Of a stretch of 64,000 nt of DNA, positions 51,109-61,866 are shown piece after piece. Position 1 is the first letter of the stretch. Each line of letters starts with the position of its first letter. The translations under genes and the position numbers were made by a program. Source of the DNA: Micrasema longulum (Eukaryota; Arthropoda; Insecta; Trichoptera; Brachycentridae); contig JAGVSM010004011.1 in the NCBI GenBank assembly GCA_022494885.1, positions 248,001-312,000 on the forward strand, given 5' to 3'. The notes under the pieces were generated by a model. It saw only the letters and a program-made list of their open reading frames with translations. It ran no database searches and was not told where the DNA came from.

Positions 51109-52971
51109 CTACATCAATACTGAGTTCGTTATAATTTCTACAGGTGCGTCTAATGAATGAATTCGAGGTATAATTGTTTTACAAGTTGGTACATAAAAAA
51201 GGGAATTTAATCTAGTATAGCGAAGAGGACAACGGAAACCAATATTTTGTAAAAGATACGGCGAATCAACTATGTTATTGAGAATTTTGAAAAGAAAAAT
51301 TAAATCATATCTAAGGCGCCTTTTTTGTAGTGATTCTATATTAAAATTGATCAAAGATGCGCTGTAATCATTTTCAATGTTACCAAAACGATATTCCAGG
51401 CTCCTTATAAATTTCTTTTGAATGTTTTCAATTTGATTAATATATACATTATATTGAGGGGACCATACTAATGAAGCGAATTCGAGTTGACTTCGCACAT
51501 AAGTATAGTAAAGAAGTTTTAATGTATTTGGTGATGAGAATGGCTTGGAGATTCGTAAGATAAACCCTAGAAGTCTGTACGCCTTATCTACTATTGTATT
51601 TATGTGATCTCTAAATAAAAGCTTATCATCCATCAGTACACCCAAATCTCTCGCTTTCATTGAACGATTGACAATTTTCCCAGATAGTTTGTAGTCAAAT
51701 AGTATACTTTTTTTCTTTCGAGTAAATGACATGACAAGACATTTATCAGAATTCAATAATAACTGATTGTCCTTGCAATAGCAACAGATTCTATCTAAGT
51801 CAGCTTGAAGAACTTCGCAATCATTTATTGAAGACACAATTTTAAATACTTTATTGTCATCAGCGTATAGCAAAAAATTTGAGTTTTGAATGCATAAACT
51901 TATATCATTGATATAAATAATAAAAAATAAGGGTCCAAGATGCGAACCTTGAGGGACACCTGATGGGATTGGTTTAAATGATGAATTAAATCCCTTGAGT
52001 GAGACCGATTGACTGCGGTTACTAATGTAGGAACATATCCAACGATACAGATTCCCCCGTATACCGATGTTCCAAAGCTTGCGAAGTAAGACCAAATGAC
52101 TTATTTTATCAAAAGCCTTTGAATAATCCGTATATAAAACGTCTACCTGAAAACCTGCATCCATTGCATTCAAAACAATATCGGTAAATTCACAAAGATT
52201 TGATTCAACTGACCGTTTCTTATAGAATCCATGTTGATTGGGATTAATATGTGGTTTTATAACATCGAAGAGCTGATCGGTTACTATATTTTCAAGGATT
52301 TTACTAAAAATGGGAAGAAGAGAAATGGGTCGATAATTTACTACAAGACTCTTATTTCCTTTTTTATGCACAGGTGTAATATTTGCCTTTTTCCATATTT
52401 CAGGAAACGTGCCTTCCTTTATTGATAATTGAAAAAGATAAGTAAGAGGACGCGCAAGCTGTTTAATACATTTAGAAATAAAAAAAGGGTGTATGCCATC
52501 AAAGCCAGCACCCTTGCTGACTTTAAGTTTTTTGAGATATTTTGTTACCAATGACTCATTTATTTCTATAGCATTAAGATCAATTACACTATTTTCTTCG
52601 GCAGGAACACTACAACTAGATGCATTAGTTTCCAAAAATTCAGAATGGAAATATTCCGCAAAAGCATTACAAATATTCTGACCGCCAATTACCAAATTAT
52701 CTTTGTAGGACATTTGAAGAGGCACATCACACCCAGCTCGCTTGGACTTGACAAAAGACCAGAAAAGTTTAGGTTCTCGGTTAATGTTATATTCAGCAGT
52801 TGTGATAAAATGTAGGTAACATTCCTTATTCGTGCGTTTTTGTCTTTCCCTCAGCAAAGAAAAAGTATGATAATCAGACGCTTGAGAGTACTTTTTCCAT
52901 TTTTTGTGAAATTTTTTTTTTCTGAAATTAACTTTATTAGCGGTCGAGTGTACCATGGAGGATATCGGCAA
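51109..52971 (-). CDS. LINE reverse transcriptase (ORF2, C-terminal part)
   Basis: 620 codons with the ordered RT landmarks: VNYRPISLLPIFSKILE (211-227), VDVLYTDYSKAFDKI (276-290, catalytic Asp), SGVPQGSHLGPLFFIIYIND (337-356) and FLLYADDNKVF (366-376, catalytic YADD intact), then KARDLGVLMDDKLLFRDHI (439-457) and the post-RT tail with YTRLNSLFYVP (585-595). The first ATG is arbitrary: the true frame continues from the endonuclease, so this is the second half of one ORF2. All catalytic motifs are intact. It copies the element's RNA at a nicked genomic site (target-primed reverse transcription) in the nucleus. Confidence 0.9.
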   Translation of the reverse strand: MPISSMVHSTANKVNFRKKKFHKKWKKYSQASDYHTFSLLRERQKRTNKECYLHFITTAEYNINREPKLFWSFVKSKRAGCDVPLQMSYKDNLVIGGQNICNAFAEYFHSEFLETNASSCSVPAEENSVIDLNAIEINESLVTKYLKKLKVSKGAGFDGIHPFFISKCIKQLARPLTYLFQLSIKEGTFPEIWKKANITPVHKKGNKSLVVNYRPISLLPIFSKILENIVTDQLFDVIKPHINPNQHGFYKKRSVESNLCEFTDIVLNAMDAGFQVDVLYTDYSKAFDKISHLVLLRKLWNIGIRGNLYRWICSYISNRSQSVSLKGFNSSFKPIPSGVPQGSHLGPLFFIIYINDISLCIQNSNFLLYADDNKVFKIVSSINDCEVLQADLDRICCYCKDNQLLLNSDKCLVMSFTRKKKSILFDYKLSGKIVNRSMKARDLGVLMDDKLLFRDHINTIVDKAYRLLGFILRISKPFSSPNTLKLLYYTYVRSQLEFASLVWSPQYNVYINQIENIQKKFIRSLEYRFGNIENDYSASLINFNIESLQKRRLRYDLIFLFKILNNIVDSPYLLQNIGFRCPLRYTRLNSLFYVPTCKTIIPRIHSLDAPVEIITNSVLM

Positions 52972-53905
52972 TTATTATTTGTGAGACGCTTGGGAACAAA
53001 ATTGTTTATAACTCCATTTAGAACAACGTAAAATTGCTGGGTTGCGTCTTCCATGTTCAGATTAGACAAAGTATCGAACCAATTAATATCATCTAAATGG
53101 GCACAAACATCATCGTAGTTTGCCTTATGAAATAAACGAACAAATCTTTGATTATCAGGAAGAATTTTGAATTGTAAATTGAGCAAAATTACAAGAGTCT
53201 TATGATGGGCGTCTTCCAGTGTTAATGGGGATACACATTTGGTGACTACGCAGTCAAAGTTGGAGATAACTAGATCTAGAATACGGCCACGAGTATTGGC
53301 ATGCGAATTGAACTGGTAGAAGTTATTAAATGACATAAAATTACATAGAGACTTGCTAAGTGGATCATCCTTAGGATCGAGGGTGCAGTGAGTAAAACTG
53401 GGATTCGAAAGCCAGGCAGCATTAGATATATTGAAATCACCAATAATCAGGAAAATTTCATTAGGGGACGTTAAGAGTGTATCGGAAACTTTGTCAAAAA
53501 ACTCGGATATCACTCGCAAATGTGAATTTCCATGAGGAAAGTAGGAACAGAACATATTTAAGGTTTTGTGATGTGTGATTGTGTTTACTTTAATCCAAAT
53601 AACTTCCGCCGTTAGGTCCCAAGAATCTACTACAGAACTACAAAACATTTTTTTGACAGCTATAAGCACGCCTCCACCGAGAGTCTGTTGTGTTTTCTCA
53701 TAATCACGGTCTCTTCGAAATACGTTATATCTACTATCAAAAATTTCGCTATCATTGATACTTGGAAGGAGCCATGTTTCAGATAAAAAAATCATATCAT
53801 AATCATTAATCAAGACGTTATTTAAAAAATCATGAGTTTTGGAGCGAATGCCGCGTACGTTTTGGTAGTAAATAGATAGACTATTTATGGGATTAGCGCC
53901 TGAGA
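52851..53905 (-). CDS. LINE EEP (AP-like) endonuclease, N-terminal part of ORF2
   Basis: From the in-frame ATG at 53813: FLSETWL (9-15, catalytic Glu), GGGVLIAVK (46-54), IIGDFNIS (123-130, catalytic Asp/Asn), RGRILDLVIS (175-184), and EDAHHKTLVI (200-209) where SDHxP is usual. The frame is open further upstream and gives SIYYQNVRGIRSKTHDF (about 53890-53840), the conserved start of this domain, so coding begins before the ATG. It is joined to the RT frame through a run of ten T at 52912-52921; one base more or fewer there would make one ORF. Confidence 0.85.
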
Positions 53906-54075
53906 ATATTAAAATATTTCAACCTATTAAACAATAAACTTAAAATACACCAGTAAAATTGATTTAAATTATATTGGACGCACCTGTAAAATGAGTCTCT
54001 ATATATCAATGCAGTCACTAAAGGCAAGTAGTTCGCTAAATTATACACATTATACACATTATACACATTAAAAAA

Positions 54076-54181
54076 GATAGAATATATTACTTACATGATA
54101 TTATGTACCTCCTATGTAGGTACAAATATATGATATTTTTTTTAAAGCTTACCTGTAAATAAAATCACCATTCGCCACTGG
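54076..54181. repeat. Family R, second copy, right part
   Basis: ATATATTACTTACATGATAT, ATTATGTACCTCCTATGTAG and ATCACCATTCGCCACTG continue the family R copy broken at 50697. Confidence 0.8.
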
Positions 54182-54195
54182 TAAATGTCCCCGAT

Positions 54196-54387
54196 TTTTT
54201 TTTTTTTTTCAAAGAAATATTTGCGTTCTTATGATTTATCCAAATATTTAATTTTGAGGGTCATTCTCAACGAGTTGTAAATAACTCACTATTAGAAAAT
54301 GGAATCAAGTTGGGGTAGAGTGGGATTCGAACCACGGACCTTTGGTCTGTGAGTCCGAGACACTAGCCACGGGACCACAACCCGACA
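54196..54387 (-). mobile_element. SINE-C copy 4, best preserved
   Basis: Minus strand: head GTCGGGTTGTGGTCCCGTGG, A box TGGCTAGTGTCTCGG, B box GGTTCGAATCCCACTC, body ACAACTCGTTGAGAATGACC and CATAAGAACGCAAATATTTC, ending in a T/A homopolymer (A tail on the minus strand) at 54197-54211. Confidence 0.85.
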
Positions 54388-54886
54388 CCGACCGATTAAA
54401 CTGGATATTGTCGCCTTCTTATATGAAATAGCTTCGTTTACCGTTAAGTTTATTACACGATATATTTGAGAAATTTAGCCTTAGCTCTGGGATCTAGTGA
54501 GTTTCTAGGCAAATTAAAAAGATTTGCAAAAGTGTATTTGAAATAGTTTAACAACTTCTTGAGAACATGACATGGTACTAAATTCAGTGCAGGTGCAATA
54601 TTTTTTTCTAACTTTGTTTAAAGAAACGACTCACAAACCCACAAAAACACGTTTAACTCTAAAAATGTAACGACCAAAACGACTGACATTGACAATAACA
54701 CAATGCGGAATGATAGACAGAAACAGCTGTCAAAATTGTCTTCCATCAGAGAAGCAACCATTAAAAAAAGGATTGCTAGATGTTCATATTAATTCGCACA
54801 ATACTGTACATACATTTTTCTTAAATAGCGCAGTATACAATATTTCTTGACTATAATATGTTTATATTTATACTAAATAATTTTTA
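54388..54886. other. Unassigned spacer
   Basis: No gene recognised. It may include decayed upstream PLE sequence, but no RT motif is visible. Confidence 0.4.
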
Positions 54887-55230
54887 TGTTGCGGTGCATG
54901 CGAAGCCGATTACGTGGGCCAAACGGGAAGGTCGTTCAAAACTAGGATTAACGAACACTTCCAAAGTTGGAGAAATAACAAGGAAAACTCCACGTTTGCA
55001 AACCACCTTATGGAGTCAGATCATGTTTTTGATAAAAATACAAATGTAGAATTCTTTCACACATGCAGCAAAGGTAAAAAAATAGATAAACTTGAAATTT
55101 TATAAATAAACCGTTTAAAGAATCGCCCCGATACAATAATATTAAACGATCTTGTAACACACGTTCATTCCCCATTGCTGTATCTATTAAAATACAAACA
55201 ATCACAATACTCGATAAGAATTAACTGCCG
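54887..55230 (+). mobile_element. Penelope-like element GIY-YIG endonuclease relic
   Basis: The frame reads CGACEADYVGQTGRSFKTRI (from 54890) then NEHFQSWRNNKENSTFANHL, SDHVFDKNTNVEFFHTCSKG and KKIDKLEIL. This matches the GIY-YIG endonuclease of Penelope-like proteins: C-x2-C, Y-V/I-G-Q-T-G-R, R...EH, STFAxHL and KGxKxxxLE. A stop after LEIL interrupts a distal INRLKNRPDTIILNDLVTH. The RT domain is missing. Confidence 0.8.
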
Positions 55231-55544
55231 GGGATTTCGCTTCCAGAGAATCAAATTACCCCCGGGTCCGCGGGCATGGCTATAGAAGGAACTACCAACC
55301 AGCGGCCCCTGTTATAGTTTTAATAAAAATTTAATTTATAAAATTAAAATTAATTTTCATTTTAAAACTTTATAAAATTATACATTTAACACCTGGTTTT
55401 ATTATAAAAATTCAAATAAAACTGAAATTCATACAATTGTTATTTCTTCATACGTAAATTATAATAATTTAAACTCTTTTATTCCGATAATTACATAAAA
55501 TCATGATTTACAACCGTTGCTTGCACTTGCAAATAGCATATAAA
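55231..55544. other. Unassigned spacer
   Basis: Nothing recognised apart from a GC-rich patch at 55230-55310 that may be PLE 3' sequence. Confidence 0.35.
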
Positions 55545-55700
55545 TTTCAACAATGTTTTGAGTATGTCCAAATGCTTGCAGACTGGCTGGATTTTCTCCC
55601 TAGGGAGTTGTTCATATTTAAATTTGTTGCAACAGAAAGGGAAAACATTTTTGAGAAGGGAATATGGGAGTCTAGGCATTTACAGGGCTTATGTATTATC
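55545..55700 (+). repeat. Family A, diverged subfamily
   Basis: AACAATGTTTTGAGTATGTC, TTGCAGACTGGCTGGATTTT, CTAGGGAGTTGTTCATATTT and GTCTAGGCATTTACAGGGC. The GACTGGCTGG variant is shared with 3.9 and 40.5 kb, marking a subfamily. Confidence 0.75.
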
Positions 55701-56767
55701 AAAGTTTTTTAAGTTTATTTGTACGAAATTTTTTGATATCTTCATCGGTAACCTGTATTGAACATGTTTTGGTGTATTATATTTTTGAAATTCAAAGTGG
55801 CCGCGTAATGTTGCTAGACCGCGAACATTTATTATATAACACAAATATATTTTTTTTTGTGTTTTTTACTACAAAAAATATTTTACTGGCCGGACTAAAA
55901 AAAAATCGTGTAATTTTTTTAGGAAAACGTAAAAAAATAACATTAAATAATTATTTAGTAATGGAGTAAATTAATACCGTTTAATATTATACTAAGGCTT
56001 ATTAATAGAAAGCCGGGTAAAAATTCGACTACCCAGGCAATACTAACAAATGTCCAATTTGTTTTATTTCACAATTTGACGAACGGTAAAACAATCGAAT
56101 TCTTAAATAATATTCTTTGTGAATTCGCTGGTTACACATGAAATGTGATCACGACCTATTCCCATTTAATCCAAATAGTATTTTGACACTTAAACGACAC
56201 AACACGGCATAGTAGAATTTAAATCGGCAGTTGCGTACGTAGCGAAGTCTACAGAGTAACTAATGTGAACTACTCATTAATGAGTAGTTTATTCGGCTTC
56301 AGTTTGATGCGTGTATGCGGTTTCTGAACTATTATAATTCTATGAACAAAAAACCTAGTAAACAAACAGTAAAATGCGCATTGACAAAATTATGCGACCT
56401 ATATCGGTTGTTTAGTAATATTTTTTTTATCAACTCTAACTAGAATGACTCGGATATAAATATCCAGACAGAATCATATAACTAAAGCTCAATGTGACAT
56501 TATTGTTGGTATGCACATAAGCATAAATATTTAATGGGAACAATGTAATATTGTTTTTGCTAACAGCTTAGTTGATAAACAAAACGATGATTTAAGATGG
56601 ACGAGAATAAACACAATAAAAATAATGTGTCAGGGTGTAGGTACAAATATTATCAAGTATCTATAACTTGTTGTATTAATGCCGTTATCGAAAAATTACA
56701 AAATAGTAGAGAAAATAAAAAAGGGGCCAAAATACATAACTGAAAAAAAAAACACAAACAAACAAAC
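55701..56767. other. Unassigned spacer
   Basis: About 1 kb with no recognised gene or repeat. Confidence 0.4.
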
Positions 56768-56867
56768 CATCACGCCGTTCCTCGTAAGGGTAGACAGAGA
56801 GGATAAAACGCCATATCGCTCGGTCTTTCCATGCATATCCAGCTTCCTCTACATTCATACATCTTCT
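56768..56867 (-). mobile_element. RTE-1 tip
   Basis: CACGCCGTTCCTCGTAAGGG, TAGACAGAGAGGATAAAACG and TACATTCATACATCTTCTCA are the reverse complement of the RTE-1 end. It directly abuts an oppositely oriented RTE-2 piece. Confidence 0.7.
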
Positions 56868-56975
56868 CATGCACCGAGATGGACTGACGACATCGTCGAA
56901 CTCACGGGACACGGGTGGAAACAGAGTGCCCAGGATAGAAAAACCATGGAAAAATTTGGAACACGAACATGAAAA
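56868..56975 (+). mobile_element. RTE-2 C-terminal scrap
   Basis: The frame reads PRWTDDIVELTGHGWKQSAQ then DRKTMEKFGT, the RWTDDI...G..W...AqDR..W end of RTE-like LINE proteins. Confidence 0.7.
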
Positions 56976-57018
56976 TTTCTTGATGTTCTTCCAACGTAAA
57001 CTGACATTATGTATAATT

Positions 57019-57370
57019 AACAATATTTTGAGTTTGTCCAAATTTTTGTAGACAAGGACTAGATTGAATTCCCTGGGGAGCTGTTAATATTAACATATTA
57101 CAACAGAGATGAAGAACATTTTGGAGAAGGTAATGTAGAAGTCTAGGCATCTACAGGGCTTACGACCTGTCATTGGCTGGCTTAACTTAAAAAAACGTCA
57201 ACAGTTGGAAGACTAGATGGAATATAGATGTTCAAATATAGGCAATGATGAATGTTACACAGTGTGTAAAGTGGCCACTTAAACCAGCTAATGACAGGTC
57301 ATAAGCTCTGTAGATTCCTAGACTTCTATAATACCTTTTCTAAAATATTCTTCACCTGTGTTGTAATATG
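57019..57370. repeat. Family A head-to-head inverted pair
   Basis: 57019-57190 is plus (AACAATATTTTGAGTTTGTC, CCCTGGGGAGCTGTTAATAT, CTACAGGGCTTACGACCTGT). 57198-57370 is minus (GTTACACAGTGTGTAAAGTG, TAATGACAGGTCATAAGCTC, CACCTGTGTTGTAATATG). Confidence 0.85.
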
Positions 57371-57440
57371 TTTTTTATACAATTATTTATTAACATTTAG
57401 TAAACTGTTTGACCACAAAGTTAATGCTTTAAATATTATC
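57371..57440 (-). mobile_element. PLE-type terminus scrap
   Basis: AACATTTAGTAAACTGTTTG and ACCACAAAG are the reverse complement of the terminus at 26.15 kb. Confidence 0.4.
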
Positions 57441-58454
57441 TTTATGAACTCCTCCTAAACGGCTTTACCAATTTGCGTGTAGTTTTCAGCGAAACGTAGA
57501 TCTTTGCGCTGTGCGTGTTTGTAGATATTTAAATTTTCAATCAAATCTGTAAAAAAAAAGTTCAAAGCATAAAACTTTTTTTCATAGACCTAACAGGGTT
57601 GCATTCGATGAGAATGCATGTACAAAAAAACGGAAGGATGTTATTTTTTTGCGTTTGAAAAAAGTTTGTTTTTGAATGTTTACAAACAACATTCGCTTTT
57701 AATGGATCCCTATCAGATTCTTTCCTTCCATTCCTTAATATTTCTTATCATTTTTACTGGATTTTAAGTATAACTAAAATAATATTAACTGAAATTCATT
57801 ACATTTTTGAAAATCGCATTCATGAATAAAGTGCACCCTTGTTGGTGAAAAGAGCCGAGTTTGACATTTGCAAAAAGAATTTAATATTTGAAAATTAATT
57901 ATTTTTAATTTTGGAATTCAATCATAAACAACTAGGTTCTTGTTGTACCTGTTAATCGATGATAAGTCTTTTTCCAAGCTAATAGTAGGCAAGCCAACGT
58001 TAGGGCAGGACAACGTCTGTCGGGTCCCTAATAAATATATATAAAGATGGACGATTTAATATTTGATGTTACGGTAATATCTGTTATTTTTTATTATTTA
58101 TTTATTTTTTATACATATATTTACATAGAAATATAATTACAAAATACACTTAAGAAAAATACATCTAAAAATAAGGCTATAACATAATTAGGAAAAAATG
58201 CCTACAAAGACTTCAGCGTCTGAGCGTGAGCCATTCTTTTTTTAATTATCAATAAGTTTATAATATGGTATGACATGACCATGAAAAGAAAATAAAATAA
58301 ATGAAAAACATAATACTGATATTACGAAAACATGATTTATTTGCAGTATATATATCTATATAAAAAAATAAAAATATTTTAATGTGCCAATATGTCTTCT
58401 TGCTATCTATATACATATATATATATAGATTTATATAGATAGATGGTTTATATG
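57441..58454. other. Unassigned spacer
   Basis: About 1 kb without a recognised gene or repeat. Confidence 0.4.
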
Positions 58455-58826
58455 TATACAGGATGTTCTTTAAACCCTGTCACATCCGAAACCACGATGA
58501 TTAGTATGAGCAAGAAGACATATTGGCACATTAAAATATTTTTTTAGAACGAATAAAATTTAAAAATATAAAATATTCAAAAAAACAAATGGTCGCTAAC
58601 TTCTGCAGGGGAGAAATGAGGAGGGGGGAGTCTGACACACCGCTGACCGCGCGACCGCGCCCCCGTCGCTTCTCCCCTGCAGAAGTAAGCAACCATTTGT
58701 TCATTTTAATATTTCAGGTTTACAAATTTTCTTCGTTCTAAATATTTTTTTTAATATGCCAATATGTTTTTTTGCCCATACTGATGATCGTGGTTTCGGA
58801 CGTGACAGAAGAAGAACACCTGTATA
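58455..58826. mobile_element. FB foldback element, copy 3
   Basis: Arms TACAGGATGTTCTTTAAACC...CACATCCGAAACCACGATGA and GATCGTGGTTTCGGACGTGA...AACACCTGTATA. The central loop is very GC-rich and carries GGGAGTCTGACACACC, the inverse of the loop word in copies 1 and 2. Confidence 0.85.
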
Positions 58827-59261
58827 GATAGTTTATTATTTTTATAATTAACGGAGTGTTGAAACCTACGATAGCGGAGTATTTAATCGAAGGTAAAGGT
58901 CGTGAACTTTTAGAAGAATAAAAACGTGGCTCGGATTTAATTGAGGTACGGAAGTGTTATGCGATCTTTTATATCCATCGTAAAACTTGCACAAAGTAAA
59001 TATGAAGTTACGAGACTGAGAGAGTATTACGCGCTGTCCAATACTGAAAATCACTTTCAAACGTGGCCATTTGTACTTCTTATTAGAAGCCATAGCAATC
59101 AATGGTCGCGGAGTAAAATTCACGAAATTTTTTGTGAAATCTTTCAACGTCAAAAAAAAACTTCATTTTAAACGTCGATATTATCAATGATGACTTCCCC
59201 TCGTTGATGCTACAAAATCATTGTTGGTATCGCTGTTATAAAAAAAAAACACATTTAAGCC
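58827..59261. other. Unassigned, partly coding-looking spacer
   Basis: The 76-codon plus frame 58941-59171 looks less AT-driven than most (REYYALSNTENHFQTWPFVL) but matches no family I recognise. Confidence 0.3.
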
Positions 59262-59467
59262 TAAAAGGAGAAAGACATGGCACGACCGAATCCAACAAAT
59301 ACTTGAAGATGGACATCAAAAGTCGGAATAATCGGCGCGCGTGCATGAAGAGATGTATGAATGTAGAGGAAGCGAGATCTGTATAGCAAAGATAAAGTGA
59401 TGTGGCGTTCTATTCTCTCTGCCTACCCTTACGGAGAAATGGCGTGATGGTTTGTTGTTGTTGTTGT
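59262..59467 (+). mobile_element. RTE-1 3' end with (GTT)n tail
   Basis: Broken frames read RKTWHDRIQQILEDGH-like and NNRRACMKRCMNVEEARSV, followed by the SAYPYGE segment ending at GGCGTGATGG and a (TTG)n tail. It is the clearest view of the 3' terminus: coding sequence runs almost to the tail, with essentially no 3' UTR. Confidence 0.8.
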
Positions 59468-59695
59468 AGGTATGACAGTTACAGAAAAGTATAATAACTG
59501 CTATAAGAAAGTAAAATAAAAACTTACACAATATAAATCGAAATAAAGGTAATGTGGGAAGCAGTAACAACATACCTGAAACAAAATATATTTTAATCGA
59601 CACATACTCAGTTAAAAATGTTTAATAATATGCATAAATTTATGTTGATTATTGTTGTTTCCTTTCTTTATACATAATGAATTGATACCCCTTGT
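59468..59695. other. Unassigned spacer
   Basis: Nothing recognised. Confidence 0.35.
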
Positions 59696-59928
59696 TAGTG
59701 ATTGAAGTATCAATTTTGGCCGAAACTTCGGCTCGGCCGAAACCTGCGGTCGGCATGTGTCGGATTACGTTCGACTGTACTTGGGTGCAAAATTAGCACA
59801 ATTAGAGATGTTTAATTTTTGTCAATTCAAATAATTAGTTATTGTAGTCCCACTGTCTAACATAAAAATAAAAAAAACAGACGGATTTTGTGATATTTTG
59901 ACTATAGTTAGTAGTTCCAAGATCTTTT

Positions 59929-60720
59929 ATTTATTTATTTAACTATTTGTACATTGGCGGGCTTATTGCCAAATGGCTATTTCTTCCAACCAACCAATAA
60001 AATAATGGTTTTACTTTTATAATTCAAGTAACAGAACATATTCAATAGAAAATAAATATTAAAAAGCTAAAGATATATAAAAATATAAGTAATTGTATTT
60101 GTTTATAAATTACCTTAAATAATAAGTATCACTCAATAGGAAAAAGGAAAAAAGAGGAAAGAGGAAAGGAGGAGAGATTAAGGAAGGGAAAAGGGATGTT
60201 TCTTCAGGCGTGATTTAAACAGAGATACTGTACAACAGAGATGAAGAACATTTAAGAGAAGGTAATATAGAAGTCTAGGCATCTACAGGGCTTATGACCT
60301 GTCAATGGCTGGTTTAAGTGGCCACTTTACACACTGTGTAACATTCACCATTCTAAGCCCTGTAGATGCCTAGACTTCTATATTACCTTCTCTTAAATGT
60401 TCTTCATCTCTGTTGTAATATGTTAATATAAACAGCTCCCCAGGAAGTTGAATCCAGTCCTTGTCTACAAAAATTTGGACAAACTCAAAATATTGTTAAT
60501 TATACATAATGTCGGTTTGCGTTGGAAGAACATCAAGAAATTTTGATGTTCGTGTTCTTTGGTTTGGACAATTTGGACAAACTCAAAATATTGTTAGAGA
60601 TACTGTAGTAACATCTTTGATGTTGGATGGGAGATTATTCCACAGTCGAGCCGCATAAACACTAGGGTCAAAGCGCCAATGAATGACCGTTTAAGGTTCA
60701 GCTTGTAGTGAAGTGAGCGT
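59929..60720 (-). mobile_element. LINE 3' end inserted in the hAT-like element
   Basis: Minus strand: FDPSVYAARLWNNLPSNIKD then VTTVSLFKSRLKKHPFSLP, the sf...A.RLWN.LP...lk.FK..LK.. tail of CR1/Jockey-type ORF2. The 3' UTR follows, with GGTTGGTTGGAAGAAATAGC and a TAAATAAATAAATAAA-type tail at 59929-59945. It is split by family A inside the VTTVSLF codons. The upstream limit, beyond about 60720, is unclear. Confidence 0.8.
60233..60595. repeat. Family A composite with a 12-bp target duplication
   Basis: AGAGATACTGTA occurs at 60221-60232 and 60596-60607, bounding the insertion, and removing it restores a continuous LINE reading frame. Inside are an inverted family A pair (60233-60497), a 60-bp segment shared with 56959-57018, and a second short TTTGGACAAACTCAAAATAT end at 60572-60595. 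Confidence 0.85.
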
Positions 60721-61310
60721 ACAAAATAAAAGAAAACAATCAAAAACACATTCATTTTTCTAAGTACTCGCACTTTGACTTTTTTATTGAAATACGAGTA
60801 TTACAATTATAATTAATATAACTCTAAAAAAATATCAGAATCACCAGTGAATGACCACTACTATCCCAGTAAAAAAAATACTTAGATTTAGTTACATCAT
60901 GACATTATAAAACACATTAGAATATGGATATATTCAAAGAATTGCATAAGAAATAGCATCAAATAAAACACTTACCATACCTTTCCTTATAAAAACACTA
61001 TCAATCTCAGAGCAACAACAGGAAGACGCACTATACCTTTTGACAACTCTCAGTTCAAAACTGATAGATTTGTTTCTTACCAAATGATGTGTCGGCCTAC
61101 TGCTTTTGTCATAGTTTCTAGTGTTAAAAGTTTTTTGACTGGACACATGTAGCAATTCTTATTAAATTGTGTTTTATTAACCAATGGTCATTTACTGGTG
61201 CTTTGAGCCTATATGAGTTAGAGAAGAAAGAGGAATTGTGGATGGGTTAGAGAGTGCTTTGAGAATTAGAACGAAGAGGTAAACCATGAACTGATAAGCG
61301 TTGAAATTTT
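60721..61310. other. Unassigned; possible exon-like frame
   Basis: The minus frame 61155-60934 (73 codons, S-, K- and C-rich middle) contains ATG|GTAAGTG at about 60977, a near-consensus splice donor. No family recognised; it may belong to the enclosing transposon, to the LINE or to nothing. Confidence 0.25.
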
Positions 61311-61866
61311 TCACGCATATTTCATGTTTATATTTTTGTAATTCCTTTATATTTAATAAGTTAAAGGTTATATAACGTACTATAAAGTGAAGAACATATT
61401 AGTAATATCTATGTATAATATAAAATTAACCCAAGAAGGTTTAAACATTTAAAAAAAAAACTTTAATTGATGACTTTTATTACATTATGATAAAAAGGTT
61501 TAACAATAAAAAGCTGTAATTTTGGGAGTTTTTAAGTGATTTTTTAAGTAAGTTCCTAATTCGGTTTCGGCCTAAACAACCCGATATTCGGTTTCAGTTT
61601 CGGTTTCGGCTGAAAATCTTATTGCGGTCGGTCACTATTAGTTAATACATAATATTTATTTGTAACGTTCAAAGATTTTCCATGCCATTTTTTTGCACTA
61701 TATTTTAAGTATTGTGCAGTGGATAAATGTTATTATTATAAAGTGGATATGCCGTTTTAACAGGTTTCAAACAGGTGGTTCATCATATATAATAATGAAA
61801 AGCTTGGAAGTTGGGTCACAAGAAAGTAGCATTTTGAACGTTAAGACTAATGGAGACTATCCTAAC

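Larger units (their letters stand above)
50698..54075 (-). mobile_element. Nearly complete CR1/Jockey-type LINE
   Basis: The element inserts in family R: its 3' A/T-rich tail is at 50698-50725 and its 5' end near 54075. The flanking ATAGTAT (50691) and ATAGAAT (54080) are a probable short, slightly mutated target duplication. It encodes an EEP endonuclease and a reverse transcriptase, separated by one frameshift. No gag-like ORF1 is present, so the copy is 5'-truncated. TTATACACA is repeated three times at the 5' end (54042-54070). Confidence 0.85.
59696..61637. mobile_element. hAT-like TIR element, copy 3, with nested LINE
   Basis: The left end TAGTGATTGAAGTATC with GGCCGAAACCTGCGGTCGGC and the right end GATTTTC-rich TTATTGCGGTCGGTCACTA match copies 1 and 2. 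Host sequence is 59696-59928 and about 61310-61637; the rest is inserted. No clear 8-bp duplication was found at the ends. Confidence 0.6.

Noticed and set aside
54300..54387. tRNA gene on the minus strand
   Set aside because: Four copies share the same downstream body and A-rich tail (SINE-C).
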